Assembly: GCA_001510575.1 (NCBI GenBank)
Contig: LNGK01000005.1
Location: 2,177,234 to 2,241,233 of the forward strand
DNA length: 64,000 bases
Direction: 5' to 3'
DNA from: Knoxdaviesia capensis
Taxonomy: Eukaryota; Ascomycota; Sordariomycetes; Microascales; Gondwanamycetaceae
How positions within the stretch are numbered: the first letter of the stretch is position 1; every line of letters begins with the position of its first letter. This document shows positions 33,205-47,035 of this stretch, piece after piece. The notes below the pieces were generated by a model. The model was not told where the DNA came from, did not search any database, and saw only the letters and a program-made list of their open reading frames with translations. The translations under genes and the position numbers were made by a program.

Positions 33205-35784
33205 GTTCTAGTTATCCTTGAGTAGGCAGTCAATCGCGGCTGTGGAGTCGCGTTGGGGCGGAGCACAGCGGGATGGAGCGAGCACGATATGCGAGACCCC
33301 GTATGCAGGGGTTCCCAACAGGCCTGCTGATGGAGCTTTGAGGCGGCAAGGCATTCATCTCGATTGCAAGAGAGAAGAGAAATCACATCGAGAAAAGTGA
33401 CAGAGCAACAACGAAGGAGGGACAAGACAAGGAAAACATCCGACGTGATGAGAAAGAATCCTAGTTCGATCTCAGTCTGTAACCAACACTCTTTTCTATG
33501 CCAGGATGCGGCTCGACCCTTGACTAGCCCCCCAACCATGCAGAGACTGAAATAGAACAGACTTGTAGTGGAGAAGTCGTTGTCTCATCTGCCCAGAAGT
33601 TGACGGAAGAGAAGAAAGTAATGGCTTTGTTATACACAAATCCGCCGTACACAGAGTGTGCGGCATACATGCCCCTCCATACCCGAATGCATGTCTTGGT
33701 GTGCGGGAGAAGATAGAGATAAAAGGATGCGCAGTTAACCAGGCCAGGCGGCAATCGGATTCACACACAGCACTCTAATCGTTTATTGGATTCGACTAAA
33801 ACGGAACAGCCACGATGTGCGGAAGTCCCATCCCCCTCCATGGATCAGGCACTGAGTTGATCCAGCCTTACGGATTGAGTTTTAGGTATGGTGGTGGAAA
33901 AAAGATCGGCTTGGTGAGCTGGAATGTCTGTTTTAGATAATAATGGTTATTTAGTAAATAGGCGACATTGAAAGGGACGTTCTCGAAGGGCTTGGGTGTT
34001 TCACGCAGCCCATGTGGGACTGTCAAGATATGGCTGGAAGCTTTAGAAGGGGCCCAAAACACCCCGCACCGAAGCCTGCACACGCCCCCGAATCCCTTGA
34101 ATTATACGCCGAGACCACCCCTGGGTAGCACATTGTTGTAGCGCTGGGTCGTCGAGGATGATGTCGTTGTCACCAGGCATGCCATAGTATCAACAGCAAC
34201 AATTCATTAGATGATAGCCGAAGGAGACGACCGTAGAGGAGGCAACGGCAAAGCCGCCATCGCAACCTTCATATACCGTCAACTCACTCTTTGGAGCGTG
34301 GTAGTCCTGGCTCACGTCGGTCACGGTGGCCGTTGTTGACAGTCTGGATAGGGAACTCCAACAGCAGCCACTCAGCCGTATTCGACGCAGCATCAGGGAG
34401 TTGGAGAGCGCGTCAGGTGCAGAGATGGATGAAGATGATTGGGGCTGTAGAATCTGTGGTGCCCAATGGCGGATCGGCCGAAGCTTTGTCCTGCGTGGTT
34501 GTGAGAGCGCATGTGTAAAATATTCCAGATTGATATTTTCTGAGATGTATGTTTTCTCTTGAGATGTTTGTGGTCATAGCAAGGGCAGTCTACGTAGGAA
34601 GGTGCGCTTTACTCTCCCTACGCCTTCCGTCTTCGTTATCGTTGTAACCGAGCAGCTGGGTTTTCATGAAGGCACTAGAAAGATTCTAGAATATATGTTC
34701 CTTCCCCAAGCTATCGTTTCTCTGCCCGTAGTCTAGTTAACTCTATCCATATAATTATGACTCTAATCGAACGACGTTCTTTTGAGAACTTGAGAGAAAA
34801 CGAGGACATATATGCCCAACAATACTAATGAGATAGGTCAGTCAGCCCCCTATTCCTGGCAGTGCCACCTCAGAGTCCGGAGTCTAGAACGGAATGTTAC
34901 ATCTGGTATCATGTTACCATCGTGGGTTTTGGTTCCGACACACACCCCTCTTGAAATATCGAGCGGCTGAAGACGAGGCGCGGCTGTGGCCCTGTTGGAT
35001 TGGACACATGAAGGGGCCAAGGCATGTAGAGTAATTCCTGTGGTTCCGCGACAATAACCTGGGACCCCAGAACCCTTTTCGAGAGGAGATGCCCCGTGCT
35101 GTGGAGATTTCACAAAACCCCGGCGGTCTACCCAGTCGATTATTGGATCCAGAACGGTTGTTCCCATACTATTCTGGTATAGTCTATAAATACAAAATTA
35201 TCGCCCAAGTCAACTCTTGGTTAAGGGTCGGGTCCTGGAGCATGTGTCGATCTTCTTTTTCTCTTCCCTGCGCCGAAAGTCTCGATCAAGAAGCATTGAT
35301 ATATGGAGGAGGTCCATCCAGTCGTCCCAGTCTTGCTTCCCTCCCGTCTTGCCACATCGTCCACCTGTGTGCCGCCCCATGTCGCTTAAGATTACCAGTT
35401 GCCACAATATTCAGGGTTGACTTTATTTCTGCCTTGTTCGCGATAAGATCGATTTGTGCAGATGCCCTCTCTCATTTCCCATTCTTCTGTTTTCTCCTCC
35501 ATCATCATTTTCAACTAGATAGATTTACCGGCCATTGTGATATTCCACAAACGTTAAGATATTCAGGATTCCCAAAGTATCTTCCTAGCGCTCGATTTAT
35601 CTCCACGCCTAGCAATTAGCTGCATCAAGCATTCCTGGGCACGTCTTCCCGACCCGACCGGGAGACGACATCCCGGCCAGACACGCCCGCCCACGTTGTC
35701 TTGTGTCGCGTCTGACTCTCAGCAACAGCAGTTTTTGTCCACCCGGATCCCGATCGACGATCTCGGCAGAAACAAATCCCAACC
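33205..35784. other. Intergenic, no supported gene
   Basis: No open frame here shows a family motif. The region near 35.4-35.78 kb becomes C/T-rich and probably forms the promoter and leader of the modin-like gene. Confidence 0.5.
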
Positions 35785-38611
35785 ATGTCTGACCCTGTAA
35801 TATCCGTCCTGCCCGATGTCAACGGCACTGTGGTGGTGAACGTCGACGCCGGCGAAGACAAGAGCAGCGAGCTGATCCTGGCCGGCGCCGCGCTGGCCAT
35901 CTCGTTCATCGCGCTCTTCGCCACCGTGCTGCAGCTTGCCCAGCAGTACCTGGGCTCGGCCACCGGCTACGCCCAGTGCGACTCCAAAGTCATCGGCAAC
36001 TGGGCCACTACCCGCAAGCGCCGCCTGCGCTTCTGGCAGTTCCGCTTCGAGGTGCTCTTCGACACCCCCGTCTTCTTCCTCAGCTCGCCGCACAACAAGC
36101 GCGGGCCGGTGTCCAACCAGGAAATCATCGTGCTGACCGGCGAAGCCACGTCAGTGCAGGCTTCCAAGTCGAGCATCGCCCAGGATGCCGCCCCCTCATA
36201 CGAGGAGCGCATCCAGACCGCCGATAACGAGCGTGCTACCTGGGTTCACTTGCTGAAGACGCTGCACCAGCTCGAGCTGCGGTCAGCCGAGTGGCAGAAG
36301 GCCCAATACCAGCAGATGGGCCCCAATGCGCCGTCACAGGCCGACCAGCCGACGCTCTTCAGCCACCATACTCTTTCCGTGATGATCCAGTCCAAGCGCC
36401 GCAGCTACGACACCATGCCGTCCAGTGTGCGGAAACCCTACGCGACCACCACGCTGTGCCACCTGGTTGAGATGCTGGGTGTTCTAGGCGTGTACTGGAT
36501 CGAGTTCGACCGTGCGCGCGACCGCTACCGCGCCGAGGGCAACGGCCTCTCCATCTCTGCCGAGAAGGTCTCCGATCTGGGCGTGATGTTCAGCTTCAAT
36601 GTTCACGGACGCAGCCGCTTTGAGGAGAACCGCGTCGTGCCTCTCGATGAGGTCAAGGAGCTCTGTTTCGGTGTCGTGCCGACTATCTTCCGGGAGACGG
36701 CCGATGCCCGCAAGCTGATCGATGATAACGAGGAGATGCGCGACTTTGGCTCGTTGAAGCTGGGCAGTATCCACGATATCTGCGAAACGCTGGTGATGAT
36801 TGGATGTAACAACAACTCGGTGAATTACTTCCGGACTGGCCGGAGCTCTCATTTATTTCCAGGTAAGACCAATTTGGCGTTTGCTCCTTCCCCCAAGATC
36901 TTTAGGGCTACACCCTAGGTCTATCTTCTGGACCCATCGTCCATCTTCGTTTGCCGTCGGTTTTGCTCAACACTATGCATTCTAACAAACGCCCTTCTCA
37001 ATTCTCAATGGTATAGTCGCCTTCGAAGTTCTTGGAATGCTTGCCAGCACCATGCACATCCCCGGCAGCAGCTTCCGCATGCTTCCCAACCCGACCATCT
37101 ACCACTTCGATCGCCGCTCATTCTCGCTCCGGGACATGCTCAGCGAGTATCGGCAACATCTGACCCAGGACCGGCAATATCTGTATACCCCCGCCATCCG
37201 AACCATCATCACCGACCATATCGACGACATCGAGAACGAACTCGAGGCCGTCATCAGGACAAGCTCGGGCAAAACCCCCGGCGTCCGCCTGCCGCTCCTC
37301 AATGTCCTGCACATTGCTCTGGACATGACCGACGAAATCCTAACGGCACGACCCAAGAAGCAGCCCCCGCCACCGCCCCCCCAAGCTACGCCTGCCCCGG
37401 CTCCGCCGCCTACGCCAATCGTCGCTATTGCCCGCTCAGTGACTTCCAACGGCATATCCAAACTTGCCTCGGCACAGACCGTGCAAATATCCGCTGCATC
37501 GTCCAACACCACAGCCACGAACACTCTGGTCTCCGTGTGGAAATGCGACAGTTCGTGCTCAACTTCAACGTACAACGCCGAAGACAACTCGGAGCGCGAG
37601 CGAGAACGCCGGGAAGTGGTGCACACGGTTCTGCGCAGCCATATCCAGGAGGTTCTAGCGCTCCTGAATGAGGAGGATGAAGAGGAAGCAACCAGCCCCA
37701 TCAAGTCGATGGGCGCGATTCCCCTGGCTGAACGGCTGGCTAGCCTCGACACCAACACCGCGCCGACACCGACCGCCACCGTTCCTCCCACCAGCATGGA
37801 TGCCATGCGCACGCTGCAGATCACCACGGGCGACGGGGTGATGGCGTCGACCTTTGAGAACTTCGATGAGGCAGCGCCCGAGGAGAAGCAGACGATGTTG
37901 ATGGACATCTACTTTAGCCAGATTCGCAAGGACGTCATCGAGGCCACTAATCGCGCGGCTGGGCGCCGGTCGTCGATCATGGGTACCGGCGGTAGTGTCC
38001 GCATGCGTGCCGGGTCAATCAGCACCCAGGCGTCCCAGCGGACCCTGCCCCGCAGCGGAGGCTTGGGCACACACCATGCCATCATCGCGAGACATGTTAT
38101 CGCCGATGGCCCCCTCCCAGAGGAAGATACCGAGTCGGAGGGTACAAGCGCCGGACTGGAAGCTGGTGCCGAAGCTGGAGCAAAAGCTGCGGTGACCGCC
38201 TCTGTTACGAAGACTGCTGTGGTGTCCGCCACGGTTGGTGGTGAGACCACCACCGCGACTGCAACAGTTGCCGCCACCACCAACACCACTCCGAACGCGG
38301 CCGTCACCTCGCAGGTTCTCTCGGCAGCCGCACACATCACCGCGGCCAGCCACCTCGAGGTCCCGCTCCCACCCCGCCACATCCCCGCGGACCCGTCCCC
38401 CTTCCACCGGAGCGCGGACGACAGCCCGAGCCCGTCGCAGCCGCACCACGTGCACGTGTGGGACGTGGACGACCTGACGGCGGATGACATCTGGTGCACG
38501 CTGATGTTCCGCATGATCTGCTGGCTCATGCTGCACCAGTTCAACAAGAAAGATAAGCAGATTCCCAAGAGCGAGGTTCTGGGGAGCCGTATGCCGGTGT
38601 ATATCTGCTAA
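35785..38611 (+). CDS. Modin-like fungal protein
   Basis: Exons 35785-36862 and 37017-38611 (154-nt intron) give 890 residues. A single hydrophobic segment lies at about residues 30-56. The conserved part follows, with GNWATTRKRRLRFWQFRFEV, ADNERATWVHLL, YDTMPSSVRKPYATTTLCHL, RDRYRAEGNG and GRSRFEENRVVPLDEVKELC. These stretches match fungal proteins annotated as modin, as I recall them. Modin of Podospora anserina (mod-A) modifies heterokaryon incompatibility and is involved in female organ formation. After the splice the family block FEVLGMLASTMHIPG...FRMLPNP continues. The C-terminal half is low-complexity, with a proline run (about 445-465) that could be an SH3 ligand and an Ala/Thr/Val-rich stretch. 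Function here is inferred only from the family name. Confidence 0.8.
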
Positions 38612-41600
38612 ACCGAGGCGCTTGTTTTTTTTTTTCTTTTTTTTTTCGTTTCTTCGATTCCCCCTCCCCTATATCCCATTTTACAGAAACATGTACGGCC
38701 ACGCATGCCACATATCTCTCGGACTATCATTCTGTTCACTCTGTGTTTTCATCTTTTGCACGGCCTTGCTGTTATATCGGTCTGAGTCCTTGGCTCACCA
38801 CTTCTCCCAGTAATCCCTAGAAGAGTCTGCTGCGGAATCGGGGAAGATCGATCTTCAGTTCTAAAATTAACCACTTCAGCTTTTTTTTTCTTTTTTTGGT
38901 GCAAGCCCGTACAGCGTCTTTTTCAACTATTCTTCTTCCCACTTCCTGTTGTTTATTTTAGTCAAAATTCTTTAGTTGGATATCCATCTCTGTTTCTCAA
39001 TATGATATTTGTGTTTCTTTTGAGAATTATTTCTAGCCTGGGTCAGAGTTGGAGTTCACCGGTTTGGGTCTTTCTTATATGTATTGCTCACTACCACAAA
39101 ACTACGAATGAATCTTTTCTTCTCATCTCAGGATTCCATGCCCTGCTTCTTGGCTCTTCATGAACCCCTCTTTCCAACAGTGGCGAGTCATCTTCGTTGG
39201 TTTCGCATATCTGTGTGTAAGCTCTCTCACGAGATGTGTCTGACAAACGTTAACAAACCACGTTGAATCACTGCGAAGGATTTGGTAACGGAATGGAATC
39301 CGGATTGCCCCGGAACCGACCAAAACCTGGAAACGTCAGTCCTCATTCCTGGCATGCATGGAAAAAGCCGCGACGCTCTCGAAGGATGGTGAGTTCCCTG
39401 GGGTCGGTATCTGGCCCAATGAATACTATTTCTTTTTGTCAACTTCCCGGGTGTATTGGCGTGGCGCAGGCTGGGAGATCCCAGATCAGATAGTTGGACG
39501 AAACACGCGAAATAGGGGGAGACTTTTCCAGGCAAAGGCGCCGTGCTATGTGGGTGCCGCCATCTTCTTTGTTGGGCGCGCCGTCTAGTAACACGAGAGC
39601 CGGGAAGCACGTGGGAAGTGTTCGCGGATGTATATTTCTTCCCGGTTTCCGTTTTCTCACCCTTCTCATGTCAACGGCGTGTCTGGTTCAGGCCCGGGAT
39701 CTTCTGGAAGGAAACTTTGAATGGTTTTCTCCGGATGTTCTATCGGTCTGTGGAGTGGGCAGCATCAGCTATCCGCCTGACTTATGCGGCTACTCCTTGT
39801 GCACCAATGCCATCATAACGTCACATATGTATTGCCTGGATTGTACCCTCGAGACCTAGTTATATATGAATGTACATACAATGTGCTCATATATACCTAC
39901 CTCCATATGTACAGTACATACTTACTTTTACTTGGTGGCCACAAGTTGGGCCCAGCGCCTTTCTTCTTGGCTGTGCTTTGGGGCTCTACGTACACATAAC
40001 GTCCTCCAAAAACGGGCCAACAGTCAAAGCCCAATGGAAGAGAAACTCTCCTCTCTTAGGGTTAGGTCCCTACAAATGTCGTTGGCCAAAGCGGGAGCTC
40101 GTTCAAGTACAATCAAGTACAGGCCAGTTTCACATCTACGCTACTTCCTGACTGAAAAAAAGCCCAAGCGGTTCTTTCCTGTTCCATAACTTTATCGTTC
40201 GTACATTCCACAACGGGAAAATTGCCTCTCCGGTCGGTAATGCAGGCTACTTGAGCACGTAGGAAGAAACAGCTAAAAAGTTTTGCCGCTTAGGGCAGGC
40301 ACGGCGGCGGGCAGCACGGGGGTACGAGTTGTGTAATTTCACAGGCGGGCGGTAGTCAGTACTGTACTAACATACACGCGTTATCCTCGGCGGTGCGCCT
40401 TCCAACCTAACAAGGAACACACACGTTACTTGCTCGAAGTTCCAACAAAATCTCAGGCCTAAAAAAAAAAAAAAAAACACAGCCATAAAACAGCTTCCAA
40501 CACCCGGACTCACCGGACGGCTAAACACCGGCTGAACAAATTTAGGCCAATCAGCAGCCGAAGAATGCGCCTCCATGGCAAGCAAACACGCGCATTCCGT
40601 CACGAATATTCGCAGAGACGCAGACGCAGCGGCCAGCGCGGGCTCTGCATTTGTTCCCAGCATAGGTGATTTTTGATCCACCGAGTCTGCCTATTCTGCT
40701 CTTTGCCTCACTTCTCAAACTCACACAGACTCGTATGCAACTCGCAGGTATTACTACTGTCTTGTCAACTTCCAGATTTCAGGGTCGATATTATTTTATA
40801 GTAGCCAGACGATCGTCTTGTTTCCGCCTGGAGAACCGGGAAAAGAGCAGTCACGAAATAGAATCTGGTGGCCCCTTCCCTTTTCATCCTCTCTCGTTTT
40901 TGCCGCCAACTGCTATCACCTGTCATCACTGTTTCATCCATCTGTTATTTTCTTAGTTGATCACGATCTGGGCCTCCTTTAATACCTGCTCTCTTTTTAA
41001 CTTCTAGGTAAAAATCTTCTACCTCGAAATCTTTTTCCCTAAATATCCTACGAGAATCTTAACCTCCCCGATTTCTTCTTTGTTCCTCGTCTTCTTCTAT
41101 CCTTTTGGCTTTCTCTCTAGTCCACGGCCATTCCTTTATTTTGCTGCTTAGGCCAATTTTTTTTCCCATCCACTATTTGTGTGGCCAGGATAAACCTGAA
41201 GGAAAAAAAAAAGCAATAAAATCCTGTCCGCCCCCCTCCTCCAACCAAACGACACAGGCCCCCTCTTTGCATACCAACCTTCTCAGCACACGATCGGAAA
41301 TCTTCTCCTTGGTCACTATCTCTATTTACATATGATATCTATGTTGAATATTCTGCTGTCTGCTCTCGTCTTTCTTGTGATATAATTTTTTCACTTTCCT
41401 GCCCCTGATCTTTCCTCGAATCTTTCCTTCCCTTTCCTCTCCACCGCAAGGTGTGGTTCTTGCAAGAGTTCGGCGCTTACCCATCGAATCTGTCTTTCCT
41501 GTTCCATTATCTTCCTCCCCTGGAGTATTCTTGCCGACTCTCGACGATATACCGCTGCTATTTCGATATATCGGCTGTGAGACACGCCGTCTCGACAAAG

Positions 41601-41868
41601 TTTTCTTCTTCTTCGGCCTTGGTTTCGATTACATTCGACCTTCTTGTCGGCGTCTCGTCATCCATAGCCTCCAATTTGCCACTCATTCGGGGAAAGGGCT
41701 GTAGGCTGAGGATCGGAGGAGTTTGTAATCCCACCGCCAACATACCTTGATCGAAGAAGTCTCACAGAAACCCAGTCTCACATATCTGTCCTATGTCGGT
41801 CGTCATATCGAGAGCTCTCTAACCGCCCGGATTTCGTGTCTAACAAATACCCGGCATCAACAACAATC
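38612..41868. other. Intergenic with long leader of the cdc4 gene
   Basis: No gene is supported in these 3.3 kb. Poly-T runs lie at 38623-38646 and 38880-38897. GTACAGTA/TACTGTAC words occur near 39908 and 40355. From about 40.9 kb the plus strand is C/T-rich and looks like the promoter and long 5' leader of the F-box gene. Confidence 0.5.
41793..41822 (+). promoter_or_regulatory. Possible upstream open frame (9 codons) in the cdc4 leader
   Basis: An ATG at 41793 opens nine codons ending in TAA at 41820-41822, 46 nt before the main start. If transcription starts upstream of it, it may dampen translation of the F-box protein. No transcript evidence. Confidence 0.3.
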
Positions 41869-44800
41869 ATGACTCCGTCACCGGGCCCTAAACCCGAGTC
41901 GCAGTCTCCTGTTCTCGCGCAACCGCAACCTGCTTCAGCCGCCCCGTCTCAATCCAGCCAGACCGTGTCGGTCACCTGGGGAGAGAATCCTGTCGAGTCG
42001 GGATCTCACGGCTATCAGTTTGAGGTTGCCGAGTGCGTGGAGACTAGAACTGTGACCACCACCACAACTACAAAGCGAACATTTCCCCCGGTGTTTGTCC
42101 GCGAGACCCGCCCCCTCGAGTCTTTGGATGCAAAGGAATACCCTCTTGCGTCAAAGCCAACACCCCCCGAACTTTCCAAGTTCACTTTTGACCTCCCCGA
42201 ATACGCATGGGATGATTTCAAGGAGGTACGATTTTTTGTTCTTTTCATTTTTTTTTATAGTTTCTTTCCCTCCCACTTCCTTCTTTTGGTCTCCGATATG
42301 TGCGTCCTATGACAGTGTGTATCTTGCCGAAGGCACATATATCTCTAGACATGTACATGTCACCCGCTTCGCACCCTCGAGTGGGCCGCACTTGCTGAGG
42401 TGATGATGTTTGTTCCTATATATATATATATATGTTTATACCTCTTCGTGTCTTGTCTACCAACTTGTCTTTTTTTTTTCTTCCTGGCACCTACTCCTCG
42501 GCTTGCTTCTGTTCACTTCTACTGGTTCTTCCTGCTCGCTCGCTTCTCTCCCTCTCTGTTCATCCCTGTGGCAGGCTTTTGCCTTTGCCCACCAAATGTC
42601 TGCGTTTCACTCGTTGTCTGTGACCCTGAACTAACCCTGTTCATTCTTCATACATTTTTTTCAGCCCTCCCCGACTACGGATTCGAAAATCGTGGCCAAG
42701 GTCAAATCAGAACCCGATCCGCCTTGTGTACGAGAAAATTCTTTGCCCGATTGTCGCCAGCCAAAAACCGAGCCGGATATGGAGAACAACCCTATTCGGA
42801 ACAACCCAACCATCGAACCCTGTTCATTCCGCGATCTGTCGGCCTCCCCCTCCGACGCTGCCACCCGCCGGGCTTATGCTCATGCGGTCGACGCTCCCTC
42901 GACTCATACACGGTCAAAGATTCTTCACCGTCCGTCCCGGAGCGTCGGCCAACCTGCTGCTCCCCAAGCCTCGTCCGACCGCCTGCTACGATCTGTCACC
43001 AGTGCGTCGTCCCGTGCTAAGGATTCAGAGCGCCCCCCCTCGAGACACTCCCAAGGATTGACTTTTCCCGCCCTTACCCCCGTGGACACACTTATTTCTA
43101 CCGGCCCGGCTGTGCGATCCCGGCCACCCGCACGGGATAGATGGGCGGCTTTAGGCCGTGACCGCCCAGCCTCTCTCGACACCTCTCTCGACGTCGCAAG
43201 TCCTACCACCAGCGACTCACACACCCACTTTAGCAACAGTGTGGCCACTCCCCCCGTCACAGATGCCGACCTTGAGCCTCTGTCTGATGGCGAAGATTCG
43301 CAGCACCCGTTGCGTTCGCTGCAGCCCCGGACGTCGATAGAGTTGGCCACGGCTCAGGATGCAAGCCTGCCTAGCCCGCGTTTGTCTCCTACTCTGGCTG
43401 CCGCCCAGCCGCCTCATCTCAACCACGATGACACCGGCGACGAATCTAGTGCATATCCCGGTACCCACACCGCGGGCAACTCGATGAATTCTCTGTGGCA
43501 CAACGAGTCCCAAGCATCTATCGACTCGAGAGAGTCTGCCATGGTCCGACAGCCGCACCGCACCGGAATGTCCCTCGTTCGTAGCGAGACTCCGGAGATG
43601 CCGTTTCGCACTGTCGACCCGCATACCATGATTCAAGCCTTCGACACCATGCCCAATGACATGAAGACCATGATGATGTACCAGCTTCTCCGCCGTTGTT
43701 CGCGCAAGACTCTTCGTGTCATTGCCGACACGGTTAATCCGTCTTTCCAGTGCGATTTTCTTCGCCGACTGCCCCTGGAGTTGAGTTATCATGTCCTGTC
43801 GTATCTCGACTTCCGGGATTTCTGTCGCTGTGCCCAGGTATCCAAGTCGTGGCGCGGAATTGTCGATAGTAACGAAACTGGCTGGAAGGAACTGTTCGAC
43901 CTGGACGGCTTTGTCCTCCCTCCTGGGGAGCTAGAGAAGGCCATTCGCCAAGGCTGGGGTTGGCAGGATCCTGTCGGACCCGAGGGTTGTGAGGCTGATC
44001 TGAGCACCAAGGTGTTGATGACGTCTAGTGAGGCCGAGCTTGCGCGAACGGCAGCTGCCAATCAGGAAGCATCGTCGTTGTCGAAGCCCCGTAGTTCGAA
44101 GCGGAAGCGTGTTATGTCCAGCTTTGGAGCGGCTGAACGGTCGAAGCGTCGCATGGGCAGCAATTCTGCAGGCTCGTCCAAAGATGGCGTTGCATCGGAC
44201 ATTGTCCAGCAGCACAAGTCCGAGGGCCCGCTTTCCGCGGCTAATGCTGCAGCGCTTGCCGTCCCCGATCCCCAGATTGGCATTCCAGCCCTACGCCGGC
44301 TCCATCTCTTCAAGTCGTTGTACCGACGACACCATCACATTCGGGAGGGGTGGACCAATGGCAAGGTCCGGCCTGGCCACCTAGCGTTTGCGGCTCATCC
44401 ACGGCATGTTATTACCTGCCTGCAGTTTGACGAAGACAAGCTTATCACCGGAAGCGACGACACGGAGATTCACATCTACGAAACCAACACCGGCCGGCTC
44501 ATCAAGAAGCTGGAGGGCCATGAGGGTGGCGTTTGGGCGTTGCAGTACATCGGAAATACGTTGGTGTCTGGATCTACCGATCGATCGGTCCGCGTGTGGG
44601 ATATTGAAAAGGGCATTTGCACTCAGGTCTTCCCCGGCCATACTAGCACCGTACGGTGTCTGCAGATTCTAACACCTACCGAGGTTGGCCGAGACGCAGA
44701 TGACCAACCCATAATGATGCCGCCCAAGCCGCTCATCATCACCGGATCGCGAGACAGCCAACTCCGAATCTGGCGCCTTCCCGAGGCCGGTGCTCGCCGA

Positions 44801-45650
44801 TACACGCAGCCGGCGCCGAACGCCACCGAGAGCTTTTGCCCGTATTTCATCCGAACCTTGGTTGGACATGGGCACTCGGTGCGGTCGATTGCCGCTCATG
44901 GCGACACGCTGGTCTCAGGAAGCTACGACAACACGGTTCGTGTGTGGAAGATCAGCACGGGCGAAGCGCGGCACGTCTTGCAGGGACACACTCAGAAGGT
45001 CTATAGTGTTGTCCTGGACGTCAAGCGCAACCGCTGTGTTTCGGGCAGCATGGATACGCAAGTCAAGATTTGGGATCTTGACACGGGTGCATGCCTGCTC
45101 ACTCTCGATGGTCATTCCCATCTTGTTGGTCTTCTTGATCTGCGTGACGAAAGACTTGTGTCGGCGGCCGCGGACAGCACCCTCCGGGTTTGGGATCCGG
45201 AAACGGGCCGGTGCAAGAGCGTCCTGTCTGCCCATACCGGAGCCATCACATGCTTCCAGCACGACTCGCGAAAGGTCATCAGTGGTTCTGAAAAAGCAGT
45301 TAAGATGTGGGATATGACCTCAGGAGAGTGCGTTCAGGACCTGTTGACCGAGCTGTCGGGTGTTTGGCAGGTCAAGTTCGACTATCGTCGGTGTGTGACT
45401 GCAGTCCAGCGTGACTCGCTTACTTACATCGAGGTAAGCTTTTTTTTTTCGTCTTAGAGTCGTCCCCTTTCGATTTCCCTCCCCTGTCCCGTCATCATAT
45501 ATTATAGGGCCCCTTTACTAATTATACTTCCCCTGTTCACAGATCCTTGACTTCGGTGCTGCCCGTGACGGCAAGCCTCCGGAGGAGCTCGGCACCCGTA
45601 TGCTCCTCAACACTGCTGAAGTCCAGCGGCTGATTGAAGAAGAGCCGTAA
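41869..45650 (+). CDS. cdc4: Cdc4/FBXW7-type F-box and WD40 protein, SCF ubiquitin-ligase receptor
   Basis: Exons 41869-42225, 42665-45433 and 45543-45650 give 1077 residues. Residues 1-480 are mostly disordered and contain two KxEPD-like acidic motifs. The F-box spans about 481-525 (FLRRLPLELSYHVLSYLDFR). A WD40 propeller starts near 700 (HVITCLQFDEDKLITGSDD) with repeats up to about 1035. Three arginines that hold the phosphodegron in Cdc4/FBXW7 appear conserved: Arg783 in GHTSTVR, Arg815 in GSRDSQLR and Arg859 in GHGHSVR. The protein should bind Skp1 through the F-box and recruit phosphorylated targets such as CDK inhibitors for ubiquitination. The first intron (439 nt) is long for this window and carries a (TA)n tract near 42416. 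The terminal exon ends LIEEEP. Confidence 0.93.
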
Positions 45651-47035
45651 TCACGGCACTCTCCTTCGATCTCTTCCTCTTACACATTTCATCTTGTGCC
45701 AACCTGGGAGAGTTGGCATAGTAAACTTGACATCTCCATGTTTGCTTTTTTTTTTCCGACTTGCTGCGGGAGAGATGGAAGCGCTTTCTGGATTCCACAC
45801 CATTCATCTCTCGCAATCTTCTTACTCACTTGCCTTTCGCTCCCCCCTTTCTTTGTGCTCCTGTGATCTCTTCTCTTTCTGTGCCAGTGGTTTTCCTTGT
45901 AGGTTAGCCACGCAGGAATGAAGCCATCCCAGAGCCATGATGAAATGACCCCCCATTCCGTATGAGGTTTTTTTTTCTTTATTAATTGGCGTCAAGCATA
46001 CATCCAGGGTTTCTGTTTCTTTGTCGCTTCGGTCATGGTTTTGTTTTCTCCAATAGTTTGTTTTGCCCACGGTTGTTTTCCCCGGTCTTTTCTGCTCTCG
46101 GTGGGATGAGGTTCATTTGAATGAAGCTGGCTTACTTTTACGTACATATTGTTTCTAGGTGTGTTTATTGTTTTTGCTCCTTGCTCTTGTACTTGCCCGG
46201 CTATTATTCTGTCATCGGTTCCCTATCATTGCGTGGTTTATTTTCAGGGTTACGATATTCTTGAGTAACATGTTTTCGCTTTGGGATTTGATTGTGTCTG
46301 GGTTGGTTGGCTGGTTGGTTGGTTGAGAGAAGAGAAGTTATGCTATGTCTATCAGTGTGTCTGTCTGTGGAATACCCCCCTCGGTGGAGGGCGTCAAATT
46401 GAATCATTTGCTTTTATCATCGTCTGTCTTTTTTCTTTACGAGATGAGTTGGGGAGGACTCTTGTGTATGCATATGAGATGAAAGAGTGTGTTGCTTTTT
46501 TCTCTTCTTAAGGTGAATATGGGGGGGCGGCATTACTGAAAAGCAATGTTTCTTTTTCGGTTGTTTGGGTGGTCTTGGTTGCTGTCAAGATCGATATCAC
46601 CGAGTGAAGTTATCGCCAACCTCGACTACAGCGCAGCACAAAACAACACGACACGACGGCCTGGGTGGAGGACTACCACTTATGGTTGGCTGTCGTATAT
46701 AAAAACATATCAGGATGTACGTACTATGTACTCTGCCCAAAACATCGTCAAACCAAACTCCTGCAAACACTAGTTTATATGGTATCTTCAAACAATGGTT
46801 CGATCGAAAACAGCACACCAACCGCCCAGTGGAACCGCAACAACAAAAGGTCTCATGGATAACACACGGCAAACACGCAACGGTAAACGCTGGGCCGAAC
46901 AACACAACCAAAGCAAACGCGCACGCGCACGGGCACACGCCCACAAACACAAACACACAGGCACGCTCCTACACTTATGTGACTTTCACAGGCCCACATA
47001 ATACACACACCCCTCTCCTTGAGCCCTGAACTCTC
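45651..47035. other. Convergent intergenic region
   Basis: The cdc4 gene and the membrane-protein gene end toward each other here. The left part is T-rich 3' flank. A GGTT-type repeat lies at 46302-46325 and CA/CG-rich simple sequence at 46915-46970. No gene is seen. Confidence 0.5.
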
